DNA of 64,000 nucleotides. Origin: Acidiferrum sp963771295. GTDB taxonomy: Bacteria; Acidobacteriota; Terriglobia; Acidiferrales; UBA7541. The DNA lies in assembly GCA_963771295.1 (NCBI GenBank), contig CAVYTB010000017.1, positions 124,001 to 188,000 on the forward strand, read 5' to 3'. Below the pieces are notes generated by a model. That model was not told the origin of the DNA, searched no databases, and saw nothing but the letters and a program-made list of their open reading frames with translations. Positions 25,659 to 35,900 of this stretch are shown here, in pieces (the first letter of the stretch is position 1; every line of letters starts with the position of its first letter). A program made the position numbers and the translations under genes.

Positions 25659-28301
25659 TCAGTCGTTGCGTAGCGCAACCATGGGGTCAATGCTGGAGGC
25701 GCGGCGCGCAGGGAAAAAGCCGGCGGCGCAGGCTACCGCGATCAGCAAAAGCATCATGATCAGGAATGTGACGGGATCGGCTGGCTCTGTGTGGAATAAC
25801 AGAGAGGAGATCCAGCGGGCGACGGCGAAGGATGCAATTGCGCCGAAAACGATTCCCAGCGTGGCCAGCCGCATTGTTTTTGAGAGAACTCCCAAGAGCA
25901 CATGCCCGGCGGTAGCTCCGAGAGCCATGCGGATGCCGATCTCTTGAGTCTGGCGCGTAACGGAGTACGAGATCACGCCATAGATGCCGAGCGCCGCAAG
26001 AACCAGGCCAAGGCCCGCGAAAATCGACACGAGCATGACAAAGAAGCGGCGCGGCGACACGGAATGGTCGACCAGGGTCTGCACAGGCCGGAAGACCGTG
26101 GCAGGCTGCGCGGGATTCAGTTTGCGAAGCGTGCTCATCACCATCGACGTAAGCACGTCGGGAGGGAGTTTGCTGCGTAGCACAAGCTCGGAACCTTCCG
26201 GGGACGCTTGCGTGACGAGCAGATACATTTCCGAGCCCGGCGAAGTTTCCAGGCTGCTGACGCGCACGTCGGAGACAACGCCGATCACACGGTCTGGGTC
26301 CTTGCCCATGCCGCGTGCCGGCCGCCCGATGGGACTCTCGCCCGGCCAATGCCGGCGAGCTGCGGATTCATTGATGATTACAACGCCTTCTTTGTTCGCA
26401 GCATCTTGCCAGGAAAAGTCGCGGCCTTCGATGAGGCGAATGCCCATGGCATCGAGATAGCCCGGAGTTACGATGCGCACGATGGCGCTTAAGTCCTCAT
26501 CCTTGGCGTACGGGTGCGACGGATTCAGTAAGCCCCAGCTGCGGTTGCGGTCCAGCGGCAACATATCCGCGACGCCGGCCGATTCGATGCCGGGAAGGGC
26601 CTTCACTTGTCGCAGAATTTCCTGCAGGATGACACCGCGTTTTACGCTGTCGTTTCCATCGTCATAGTTGATGGCGATTGTGGCAGCGTGGCTTGGCTGA
26701 AAGCCAAGTTCAACATCAAGGATGCGAAGAAAACTGCGCATGAGCAGTCCAGCGCCGACGAGCAAAACGAGAGACAGAGCGACCTCGGAAACGACCAGAC
26801 CGGAGCGCATCACATCGTGCTTTCTGCCTTCACTTAGTCCGCGGCCTGCATCTTTGAGATTTTCCTGAACGTTGGCCCCAGACAGAATGAGGCCCGGTAC
26901 GATGCCGAAAAGAACGCCAACCGCCAGAGTGATGGCCAATGTCCACGCGAGGGCAGTGCCATCAACCCGCACGCTACTGAGCAACGGGAGCACGATCGAT
27001 CCCTGGTGCGCCAGATAGTAGGTGACCGCAAAGGCCAAGCCGACGCCAAGCAATGCGCCTGCACAAGACAGCACCAGACTTTCCGTGAGCAATTGGCGAA
27101 TCAGGCGGCCGCGGCTTGCTCCCAGGGCATTACGTACCGCGAATTCCTTGTTTCTCGAGGCCAGCCGCGCGAGCAACAAATTAGAAAGATTCACGCAGAC
27201 AATCAGAAGGATCATGCCGACGGCGCACCACAATACGATTAAGGAGCGGCGCAGTTTTCCGCTGACATAGTCTTTCAGCGAAGTCAGATCAGCGGTGTAT
27301 TCCATGAACCATTCGGAGTGCGCCGCTTTGAGTTGCGGGAGGAGCACATTCGCTTCCGCTTGCGCCTGCGGCAGAGACACGCCAGGCTTAAGGCGGCCAA
27401 GAATCACCAAGGTGTTTCCCCAATCCCTGATGTCATCCATGACGGCGGGAATGAAAATGTCCGCGCGCAGACCGGGCCAGAAAACAGCAGGAAAATCGAA
27501 CGAGGACGGGAGCACTCCAACTACCGTCGCGGCCTTGTTATCGAGGGTGATCGATTGTCCGACAATGGCAGGATCCGCGCCGAACTGCTGCTGCCAGAAG
27601 GCATGCGAGAGAAGAACCGTGGGCGCCGCATTCTTTAGGCATTCTGTTGGAAGAAAAATCCGGCCGAGAGCGGGTTGCACGCCGAGTGTTCGGAAAAAGT
27701 TGTCAGCGACCATGACGGCTTGCACGTGTTGCGGCTCGCCGTGGCCGGTCATGTTGAATTCCGAGCTGCCCCAGAAAGGTTGGAAGGCGGTGATTTCCTG
27801 AAACGACTGATTGTGACGGCGGAACTCTTCGTAAGCGCCGACGTTATAGGTGATGCCAGAAAGCGCACCTTGTCCGTGTGAGCCAGCGAACCACGTCAAC
27901 TGTTGGGAACCAGGAAAGGGAAGGGGGCGCAAAAGAATTGTGTCGACTACGCTGAAAACGGCGATGTTGGCTCCGATGCCCAGAGCGAGAATCAAGATGG
28001 CGATTGCAGCAAAGGCGCGGTCGCGGCGGAGGGTGCGGAATGTGTAGCGCAAGTCTTGTGAAAATATCTCAAGGGCCGGCAGCGAACGCGTTTCGCGATG
28101 ACGCTCCTTGGCCTGTTCCGTGCCTCCAAATCCTATCAAGGCTTGACGGCGCGCCTCTTCCGGAGACATGCCGAGCTGCAGGTTCTCTTCGATGGCAAGC
28201 TCCAGGTGAGCGTCCATTTCCGCATCGAGTTCCTGATCGAGGCGCGGCTTCCGGAAGAAAGAGCGGAAACGGTGGAACGATTGCCGGATCCAGTCAATCA
28301 T
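25659..28301 (-). CDS. MacB/FtsX-type ABC transporter permease, acidobacterial orphan (ADOP) family
   Basis: The ATG at 28301 (behind GGAG) gives 880 residues. The N-terminal ~80-residue cytoplasmic part (RKPRLDQELDAEMDAHLELA, MSPEEARRQALIGFGG) is the hallmark of the family. Next come the first TM and MacB_PCD periplasmic domain (IAILILALGIGANIAVFSVV), a FtsX triplet of TM helices (~360-460), a second TM/PCD unit (~490-740) and a final FtsX triplet (~765-870). No ATPase is adjacent. Start and stop overlap the PadR gene by 8 bases (ATGATTGA), so they are co-translated. The transport role is unknown; PadR likely controls expression. Confidence 0.93.
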   Translation of the reverse strand: MIDWIRQSFHRFRSFFRKPRLDQELDAEMDAHLELAIEENLQLGMSPEEARRQALIGFGGTEQAKERHRETRSLPALEIFSQDLRYTFRTLRRDRAFAAIAILILALGIGANIAVFSVVDTILLRPLPFPGSQQLTWFAGSHGQGALSGITYNVGAYEEFRRHNQSFQEITAFQPFWGSSEFNMTGHGEPQHVQAVMVADNFFRTLGVQPALGRIFLPTECLKNAAPTVLLSHAFWQQQFGADPAIVGQSITLDNKAATVVGVLPSSFDFPAVFWPGLRADIFIPAVMDDIRDWGNTLVILGRLKPGVSLPQAQAEANVLLPQLKAAHSEWFMEYTADLTSLKDYVSGKLRRSLIVLWCAVGMILLIVCVNLSNLLLARLASRNKEFAVRNALGASRGRLIRQLLTESLVLSCAGALLGVGLAFAVTYYLAHQGSIVLPLLSSVRVDGTALAWTLAITLAVGVLFGIVPGLILSGANVQENLKDAGRGLSEGRKHDVMRSGLVVSEVALSLVLLVGAGLLMRSFLRILDVELGFQPSHAATIAINYDDGNDSVKRGVILQEILRQVKALPGIESAGVADMLPLDRNRSWGLLNPSHPYAKDEDLSAIVRIVTPGYLDAMGIRLIEGRDFSWQDAANKEGVVIINESAARRHWPGESPIGRPARGMGKDPDRVIGVVSDVRVSSLETSPGSEMYLLVTQASPEGSELVLRSKLPPDVLTSMVMSTLRKLNPAQPATVFRPVQTLVDHSVSPRRFFVMLVSIFAGLGLVLAALGIYGVISYSVTRQTQEIGIRMALGATAGHVLLGVLSKTMRLATLGIVFGAIASFAVARWISSLLFHTEPADPVTFLIMMLLLIAVACAAGFFPARRASSIDPMVALRND

Positions 28302-28650
28302 TGCGGTCTCCATCTTCCGCCATTGAGAGCACACGGCCCATCACGCCGGAAAGCCTTTGCCAGTAGGCGGTGTCTTCTGAAAGCTGCTTGCGACCTTTTT
28401 TGGTGAGCGAATAAAACTTGGCTTTGCGGTTGTTCGACGAGGTGCCCCATCCAGCGGAGATCCAGCCGCGCTGCTGCAGCCTGACGAGGGAGGCGTAAAT
28501 CGTGCCCTGATTCAGCAGCACCGCGTTGCCGCTGACCTGCTCGATGCGCCGCGCAATGCCATAGCCGTGCAGGGGTCCCAAAGCCGCGAGCGTTTGCAGG
28601 ACCATGAGGTCCAGGGTGCCCTGCAGCAGATCAAGCTTGAATTGGGGCAT
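28294..28650 (-). CDS. PadR family transcriptional regulator
   Basis: 118 residues, family length. The winged HTH is DLLQGTLDLMVLQTLAALGPLHGYGIARRI with NQGTIYASLVRLQQRGWI; the wing includes KAKFYSLTKKGRKQL. The C-terminal helix (WQRLSGVMGRVLSM) dimerises the protein. In this family it senses small phenolics or peptides and represses the linked transporter. Here it overlaps the ADOP permease start, so autoregulation of the pair is likely. Confidence 0.95.
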   Translation of the reverse strand: MPQFKLDLLQGTLDLMVLQTLAALGPLHGYGIARRIEQVSGNAVLLNQGTIYASLVRLQQRGWISAGWGTSSNNRKAKFYSLTKKGRKQLSEDTAYWQRLSGVMGRVLSMAEDGDRND

Positions 28651-28757
28651 AGTCGCTCCTGTGTGATGACCACATCAGGATGCCACAACCTGTGTGGGCA
28701 TGCCACAGGAAAAGACCAAACAGCCGACAGCTTCGAAGGTCGAAGATAGCGGGAGAA

Positions 28758-29261
28758 TCAGCAGGGCTGGGTGAGCAGGTGACTGACTTGGAGAGCAGCG
28801 TCGGGCAGGGCTTCTTTAACGGAAGCACTGAGGCCGAAGCCGGTGCGGATTTCCTGCGGCTCGACGGCGACAACAAAGAGGCGGTCGGGCAGCTCGCTGA
28901 GGAGTTCCGCTGCATTCAGGAGCTCCCCGGCATTTCCTTCGTGGGCGGAGGCGCCGCGAACCGGAGTAACGGTGCGCAGTTCGGGCAGGGTGAAGCGATG
29001 AATGGTACCGGGAGCCGCTCCGGTGGTGGGAGCGTCGAGGATAATCAGGGCGCGGCGGCCTGCGAATTGACCCAAGAGGGCTAGCCCCTGCGTCCCGCCG
29101 TCAACAAATTCCACCTGACCGTTCCCTTGGTCTTCGCTGCCGGCAAAATGTTGAACGAGCGCGGGGCCGACGCCATCGTCGGTGAGCAGGGTGTTGCCTA
29201 ATCCGAGAACGAGCACGGGAGCGGGTTCACGGTCTCGCAAGAAATCAAGATATCCATTCAT
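28758..29261 (-). CDS. hyaD: [NiFe]-hydrogenase maturation endopeptidase HyaD-like
   Basis: 167 residues. Nickel-binding acids and family motifs are visible: LVLGLGNTLLTDDGVGP, DGGTQGLALL, ALIILDAPTT and VVAVEPQEIRTGFGLS. The enzyme cuts the C-terminal peptide of the large subunit after the last active-site ligands. It overlaps the end of the cytochrome b gene by 17 bases and closes the hydrogenase operon. The hyp genes for ligand synthesis are not in the window. Confidence 0.92.
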   Translation of the reverse strand: MNGYLDFLRDREPAPVLVLGLGNTLLTDDGVGPALVQHFAGSEDQGNGQVEFVDGGTQGLALLGQFAGRRALIILDAPTTGAAPGTIHRFTLPELRTVTPVRGASAHEGNAGELLNAAELLSELPDRLFVVAVEPQEIRTGFGLSASVKEALPDAALQVSHLLTQPC

Positions 29262-29982
29262 CGTTGCGGATATCCCCCTTGCGATAGAACTTGTAGCCGG
29301 AAATGATGGACGTGATCAGGCCGTTGCCATACTGCGTGGAGTCGTACATTACGATGTAAATGCGCAGCAGGGCAAAAATCGGAAACGACCAGGCTACGAG
29401 GTGATGAATCATGTGGGTGTTGTAGGAATTGCCGAGCAGTGGAATCACCCAGCCAAACATCTTGTTCAGAGTGCCACCGTGATTAACTTCGGAATAGAGG
29501 GCCAAGCCAGTGAAAATCTGCACCCATCCCAACAAAATCACGAAAAACGTGTAGGCCGAGCCACCGAGAGCATTGTGACCGAGGTGTACGTGACCGCGTT
29601 CGAGGCGGAGATAATCGGTGGACTGCTGATAAAGGTCGCGCCACCAATCGACGCGCCACACCATGGGAAAACCTGAGCGGGAGTAGTTGTTTCCCGCCCA
29701 GAACCAGTAGATTCGCACCAGGAAGCTGATCACAAAGATGATTCCCGCAGCGAAATGGACTTCACGAATGCGTCCCATCAGGAAGTGGTTGGCGGGCTCT
29801 CCGCTGGAAGTAAGAATCGGCCTGCCGATGTACAGGCCGGTCAGGAACAGAGTGGTGATACAGAGGGCGTTGACCCAGTGCGTGATGCGCACGGGCAATT
29901 GCCAGATGTAGGCGCGCCGAAAATAGTTCTCGGGATGAGCGACGACATCACTTGGATTGAACGGCTGGATTACGTTTGCCAT
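29245..29982 (-). CDS. hyaC: Ni/Fe-hydrogenase b-type cytochrome subunit
   Basis: 245 residues with four TM helices (~30-50, ~75-97, ~145-165, ~190-215). Haem-ligating histidines are in LPVRITHWVNAL, IREVHFAAGIIF and the later NTHMIHHLVAW. The N-terminal EHPENYFRR-type sequence (ENYFRRAYIWQLPVRITHW) is typical. It anchors the HyaAB dimer to the inner membrane and passes electrons to quinone. The ATG has GGAGG upstream. Confidence 0.95.
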   Translation of the reverse strand: MANVIQPFNPSDVVAHPENYFRRAYIWQLPVRITHWVNALCITTLFLTGLYIGRPILTSSGEPANHFLMGRIREVHFAAGIIFVISFLVRIYWFWAGNNYSRSGFPMVWRVDWWRDLYQQSTDYLRLERGHVHLGHNALGGSAYTFFVILLGWVQIFTGLALYSEVNHGGTLNKMFGWVIPLLGNSYNTHMIHHLVAWSFPIFALLRIYIVMYDSTQYGNGLITSIISGYKFYRKGDIRNDEWIS

Positions 29983-29991
29983 CGCCGCCTC

Positions 29992-31715
29992 CTACACGCG
30001 CACGTGCACTTCGGATAAAACATGGCCGTCTTTGCCGAGCACATGAGCGGCACAAGCCAGGCAAGGATCAAACGAATGAATAGTGCGCAAGATTTCCAGA
30101 GGCTGTTTGGAATTGGCGAGGGGCGTGCCGAGAAGCGCGGATTCGTAAGCGCCGAGCTGGCCCTTTTCGTCGCGAGGGAAGCGTTCCATGTGGAAGGCAC
30201 GACGATCTGGTAGTTGGCGATTTTTCCGTCCTTGATGTGAATCCAGTGGCAAAGCGCGCCGCGCGGGGCTTCGGTGAAACCGTAACCCTTTGCTTCGTTT
30301 GGCCAGCTTGATGGATGCCACCTGGTATTGTCGGCGGTGGTGGAATCGCCGGCTTTCAGGTTGGCAATCAAGCGGTTGTATTCGTCCATCAACCATTTCA
30401 CGCAGAGTTGGGTTTCCAATCCTCGCGCGGCGGTGCGGCCAAGCGTGGAGAACAGGGCCGTTGGGGGAACCTTCAGAGCGCCGAGCGCGGCGTTCACTAC
30501 ATCTTTGTATTCTGTTTTGCCACTGGCGCAGCCCACCAACATGCGCGACAGGGGGCCTACTTCCATGGCATTGCCCTTCCAACGCGGCGCTTTCAGCCAG
30601 GAGTATTTGGCGGTTTCATCCAGCTGCGTGAAAGGCGGCTTCGGCCCCGCGTACTTGGGATTGGTCTGGCCCTCCCAGGGATGCAGAGACGTTTTGCCGT
30701 CGGTGTATTCGTACCAGGAATGGGCGACTTGCTCCTGAATTTGGTTGACGTCGCCCGGGTCCACCGGAAGAACTTCCGCTAAATTCTTGTTCAGGATCGC
30801 GCCGCGCGGAATTCGGAAGCTGCCGACGTCGCTGATGCCCGCCTGCGGAATATCTCCGTAGGCAAGGTAGTTGCCCAGGCCGCCACCGATTTGCGTCCAT
30901 TCGGGATAGAAGGAAGCAATGGCCAGAAGGTCGAGGATATAGATCTGATTGACGAAGTCGTTGGCTTGCGCAATCAGATCCTTGATAACGTTCAGGCGTT
31001 CGATGTTGATGGCATTGTCGCTTTGCAGCGCAATGGGCGAAGCCATTCCTCCGACCAGATAGTTCGGGTGCGGATTCTTTCCGCCAAAGATTGTCTGGAT
31101 CTTCACCAGTTCCTTTTGCCACTTCAGGGCTTCCAGGTAGTGAGCAACGGCTAGAAGATTGGCCTCGGGCGGCAGCTTGTACGCCGGATGCCCCCAGTAA
31201 GCGTTAGCGAAAAGGCCCAGCTGGCCGGAGTCCACATACTTTTTCAGTGTAGCGGCGGTGTCTCTAAAATACCCGACGCCGGTGATCCGGGAGTTTGGTG
31301 AGATTTTCTGAGCGATCGCCGAGGTTTGAGCGGGATCCGCTTTCAGGGCGGAGACGACGTCGACCCAATCCAGCGCGTGCAAGTGATAGAAGTGCACCAC
31401 GTGGTCCTGCACCATCTGCGTGAGGAACATGATGTTGCGGATGATCTGCGCATTGGTGGGGACGTTGATGTCCAAGGCGTTTTCCACGGACCGCACCGAA
31501 GCCAGCGCGTGCACCGTGGTGCAGACACCGCAGATACGTTCGCAGAGCGCCCAGGCCTCGCGCGGGTCGCGGCCCTGCAGAATGACCTCTAACCCGCGCC
31601 ACATGGTTCCGGAAGACATGGCGTCGCCGACGTGATTGCTGTCGTTCAACGTCGCTTCGATGCGCAGGTGGCCTTCGATGCGCGTCACTGGATCAACAAC
31701 GATTCGAGTGGTCAT
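29992..31715 (-). pseudogene. hyaB: [NiFe]-hydrogenase large subunit, frameshifted near the C-terminus
   Basis: From ATG 31715 the protein carries TRIEGHLRIE (L1) and ERICGVCTTVH (L2; C62 and C65). The reading frame breaks at a C run on the minus strand (plus 30176-30178) after VVPSTWNAS. One added base restores PRDEKGQLGAYESALLG, LEILRTIHSFDPCLACAAH and the 15-residue tail HVLSEVHVRV ending at 29992. The uncorrected frame ends at 29970 without the DPCxxC nickel ligands and would be inactive. The restored stop leaves 9 bases to hyaC, the same spacing as hyaA-hyaB, which supports the correction. Restored length (573) fits group 1 enzymes. Confidence 0.9.
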
Positions 31716-31724
31716 AGTGTGTTC

Positions 31725-32783
31725 CTACTCGCCCTTCGATGGCGGCGGTACGTCCTCCGCCGGTAATGGCTTGGAGGTCTGGCGGACGATCGTGGAGACC
31801 AGATGAGCTCCGACTCCGACGACGGCAGCCGTGCCCAGGACCGCGCCGATTTTGTCGGGTGTGGCGTCGATTCCGGGAACCACGACGTTGGAAAGCCGCT
31901 GATAAAACGGGCCATTGTCCCAGAAGCCGGCTTCGCTGCAGCCGATGCAGGGGTGGCCGGAGCCGATGGGGAAAGAAACGCCGTTGTTCCACTTGACGGT
32001 GGAACACGAGTTGTACGTTGTTGGCCCGCGGCAGCCCATCTTATACAGGCACCAGCCCTTGCGAGCCCCGTCATCGTCCCAAGCCTCGACGAACTGGCCA
32101 GCATCGAAGAACGCGCGCCGGTAGCACTTGTCGTGAATGCGCTGCCCATAAAACATTTTTGGACGGCCAACGCGATCGAGTTCCGGCAACGCGTCGAACG
32201 TGAGGATGTAGGTAAGAACTCCAGTCATGACCTCGGCGATTGGCGGGCAGCCGGGAACATTGATGATGGGCTTATCGGTGATGATTTGATGGATTGGCTT
32301 CGCTCCGGTGGGATTCGGATGCGCGGTTTGCACGCAGCCTGTGGAGGCGCAAGAGCCCCACGCCACGATAGCTTTCGCGTGCGCCGCCGTCTCCCGGAGA
32401 ATGTTCTCGAACGTTTCGCCTCCGATGGTGCAGTACACTCCGCCGTCTTTCGTTGGAGCATTGCCTTCGACCGCGAGCAAGTACCCGCCCGGATGATTTT
32501 TCACCATGTTCTGACGAATTTCTTCCGCCTGAAAGCCTGCGGCTGCCTGCAACGTGTCGTCGTAGTCCAGCGAGATCATGTTGAAGATGACGTCTTGGGT
32601 AATGGGATGGGACGAACGGATGAAGGACTCGCTACAGCACGTGCACTCCAGCCCGTGCAGCCACAGCACGGGAATCCGCGGTTTATTCTCCATGGCAGAG
32701 ACGACCCGGGGCACTACAGAGGCTTCCAGTCCCATGGCGGCGGCGGTGGTAACGCAGAAGCGAATGAAGTCGCGGCGATCCAC
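31725..32783 (-). CDS. hyaA: [NiFe]-hydrogenase small subunit, O2-tolerant (group 1d) pattern
   Basis: 352 residues from GTG 32783. A twin-arginine signal is RRDFIRFC. The proximal-cluster region is LECTCCSESFI (C47, C49, C50), with C145 and C150 in GSCASTGCVQ, giving the six-cysteine pattern of O2-tolerant [4Fe-3S] enzymes. Medial and distal cluster motifs (HDKCYRR, GWCLYKMGC, GHPCIGCSEAGFWD) and a C-terminal TM anchor (VLGTAAVVGVGAHLVSTIV) follow. Codons upstream read TSTYDVLRQHG, family-like, but no start codon precedes the in-frame stop at 32850-32852, so the real start is doubtful. It is first in the hya operon; H2 uptake is expected. Confidence 0.9.
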   Translation of the reverse strand: MDRRDFIRFCVTTAAAMGLEASVVPRVVSAMENKPRIPVLWLHGLECTCCSESFIRSSHPITQDVIFNMISLDYDDTLQAAAGFQAEEIRQNMVKNHPGGYLLAVEGNAPTKDGGVYCTIGGETFENILRETAAHAKAIVAWGSCASTGCVQTAHPNPTGAKPIHQIITDKPIINVPGCPPIAEVMTGVLTYILTFDALPELDRVGRPKMFYGQRIHDKCYRRAFFDAGQFVEAWDDDGARKGWCLYKMGCRGPTTYNSCSTVKWNNGVSFPIGSGHPCIGCSEAGFWDNGPFYQRLSNVVVPGIDATPDKIGAVLGTAAVVGVGAHLVSTIVRQTSKPLPAEDVPPPSKGE

Positions 32784-32847
32784 ACCATGCTGACGGAGGA
32801 CGTCGTAAGTCGAGGTAAAAGGCTTGTTACGGGAGAACCCCCTGAAA

Positions 32848-32869
32848 CCCTAAGAGCGCTCTAAGGGTG
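32848..32869. promoter_or_regulatory. Imperfect 22-bp palindrome upstream of hyaA
   Basis: ACCCT and AGGGT arms flank the self-complementary AGAGCGCTCT, with one A:A mismatch on each side. It lies 65 bases before hyaA and 117 after the stop of the upstream GGDEF/HD-GYP gene. It has no U-tract, so an operator is more likely than a terminator, but neither is proven. Confidence 0.4.
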
Positions 32870-32985
32870 AAAGCACTATCGACGGGATTGAACAGGGTGT
32901 CTGTAACCGTGGGCACCAAGCCATGTAACGGGCAAACAATGGTGCGGAAAACGCTTCAGAATTCGGCGCGGCGTTCCAAAGTGGG

Positions 32986-35900
32986 TCAATTATTCCGTGA
33001 GATTAGCGACGTTACTTCAATGATGGGGTTGGGAAGCTGGCGCATGGCTCGAACGAATGCGGCCACCAGGCGGCCATCGAACTGGGTGTTAGCGCAGCGC
33101 TCCAGTTCGGAGAGGGCTTGCTCGGCGGTGCGCCCTTTTTTGTAGCTGCGATCACTGGTGATGGTATCGTAGGAATCGGCGATAGTAATGATGCGCGCAC
33201 CCAGGGGAATCGTTTCGCCGGTCAGGCCGTTGGGATAGCCGGAACCATCGAAGAACTCGTGATGGTGAAGCACCATTTCGCGGATGCGTGCCAGAGGAAC
33301 CAGCGGCTCCAGGATTTTGCCACCGAAGACCACGTGTGTTTTCATCACGTCCCATTCTTCGGGATTCAGCGGACCGCTTTTGTTCAGGATGCTCTCGGGA
33401 ATGCCGACCTTGCCAACGTCGTGCAGCACCGCGGCGAGGCGAATCTCTTCGACTTCCGGTTCAGTCATTCCCAGAGCCTCGGCGAGCAGCGCGGCATAAG
33501 CGGAAACCTTCTGCGAGTGGCCCTGCGTGTATTGATCCTTCGCATCGATGGCGTAAGCAAGGGACGTGACAGTATCGAGGATGGACTGCGGCACGGAGGT
33601 GGGATCCTGGGGAGCGCCGGCGATTTCCGTTTCGGGCAAGGAATCGGTGAACTGGCGCAAGCGTTGGTAGATTTCTTCGAAGGCTTCGGGGCCGGTGGCG
33701 AAGAGTCGTTTTAGCGTGACGCCCAGATAGGCTTCGAGGACATCGCGTTTCCAACGGCGCGCTTCGTTGGGATCGACGTGATCGGCGGTGGACACAGTGT
33801 TGCCGCCCTGATGCTTGGAGAGATACATAGAGGCGTCCGCGACCTGAATCAATTCCTGCGGCGAAGAGCCGTGCAACGGGTAACACGCGATACCGAAGCT
33901 GGCGCTGATGTTTTTCTCGCGAAGCAGGGGATCGGCGGATACCCAACCGCGTAATTTGGCGGCAAGCTGACGGGCCTGCTCCATGGTCGTTTCGGGCATG
34001 AGGATTACGAATTCGTCTCCGCCATAGCGCGCCACGACATCGGAGCGGCGGCAATTGGTCTCGAGGATTTGGCCCACGCGCTGCAAAACCAGGTCACCTT
34101 CGAGGTGGCCGTAGAAATCGTTCACAAACTTGAAGCGGTCCAGATCCATCAGGACGAGCGCGAACGACCGGCCCGCGCGCGAGGAACGTTTCCACTCGGA
34201 AGAAAGCGCTTCCATGAAGAAGCGATGTGTTTTGACGCCGGTGAGGCCGTCGGTGATGGCTTGCTCCTGGGCTTTCTGGAAGGTCAGGGCATTGTGCAGA
34301 GCGCCAGAAATCAAATCGGCCAGCGTATGCAGCAGCAGCGACTCTTCCTCGGAAAAATCCACGCGTTCCACTGTCTCGACATACAGCACGCCATGCAAAT
34401 GATCGGCGTAGAAGATCGGCAAAGCCATGGCCGTCTGGCTGTCCGGCAGCACCGGCTTAGGGCCACTCTGCGTGGTGGGCAGCGAGCGATAGGTCGCGGG
34501 CTTGCCGGTGCGCGCTACTTGTCCAACGAGGCCAGCATCAAGAGGCATGCGGTTGCCGAGTGCTCCGCGGCGTTTGCCACTTTCCGCCTGCACCACGAGT
34601 TCTCGGGTGGTGTAGTCGAGCAGGGCGATGCCGATGTGGTCGTAGCTCAGTCCGTTTTCCAGCTGTTCGGTAATTTTGGCCAGCACTTCATCCGGATTCA
34701 AAGTGGCGATGGCATCACGGGAAATCAGGTTGAGCAAACTCAGGTGGCGGGCCTTGGTGCGTTCCTCCTGGAACAGGCGCGCATTTTCAATGGCGATGCT
34801 GGCCTCGCTGGCAAGCACGCGAAGCAATTCCAGATGGCCTTCATCGAAGGCGCGCTCTTCGTCGGAATAGATGCACAAGGCGCCGACGGCGTGGTCGTAG
34901 GCCACCAGCGGAACACCGCAGAACGAGCCGCGGGTGCGAAGCGGGTCGACGCCGAGCTTCTTGATTTCGGTGGTGTAGTTTTCCTGGACCAGCACGGGCT
35001 GGCGCGTGCGCAGGATGTACTCCGTGATGTGATTGCCCGCGGGGCGCGAGCGGATAGGCTGGCGAACGCTGTCGAGCATTTCCAGTTCGAACTGGATGGC
35101 GTCGCGGATTGGGTCGAGTGAAGCAATGTAAAGATTCTTGACGTCGAACAAGCGCCGCAATTCTTCCCAGATGCGTCGCAGCAGATCTTCGCGATTCAGA
35201 GTGGAGCTGAGCGCCCGGCCGATTTCGTTCAAGACGTGAAGTTCTTCGGAGCGGCGCGAGGTTTGCTGAATAAGGAAACTGTTTTCGACGGCCATGCCGA
35301 TCTGGTGGCCCAGCGCCAGAAGCAGGCGCAGTTCGGCAGGAGCGAAGCGGCGATTATCCGGTGTGCCCAGTAGCAGGAGGCCGAAGGCTTGCTCCTTAGC
35401 TTGGAGGCTGATAACCACCACGCTGCGCAGGCCTTGCTGCAATGCCAGTTCGCGGAAGCGGCGGATGGGTTCGTCGCGCTCCAACGCGCTGAGATTGTCG
35501 TCGCGCAGGTCGCGGAACCCGAGCAGGCCGCCCAAGCGAGAGACGAGGCCGACGAGGTAGTCGTCGAGTCCCTCTTCCTGAGCCTTGCGGCAAAAATCGT
35601 CGGGAATACCTGCCGATACCACTGAAGTGGGTCCGGTGGGATCGCCATGATGAAGGAACAGCGCCCCGGCGGGCAAGCGCACTACGCCGAGCACGCGGTC
35701 GAGTGCTTGCGCCAACATGCGCTGGATTTCTCCGCCGACGAAACTGGAAGTGGCCAGGTTGAGGTCAGAGAGCGCCAGCATGTTGCGTTCGACGCGGCGC
35801 TTTTCCTCTTCATACACCGCCATGACCAGCAGCATGGAAACGAACGCGGTGGGGATCGATGAGATGGGACGAAGGGCTTGCGTGGCGTCCTCGGGAGTGA

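Noticed and set aside
31803..32864. 353-codon plus-strand frame opposite hyaA
   Set aside because: Shadow of the hydrogenase small subunit, which has all expected motifs.
34069..35121. 350-codon plus-strand frame within the GGDEF/HD-GYP gene
   Set aside because: Antisense shadow; the GAF domains on the minus strand explain the DNA.
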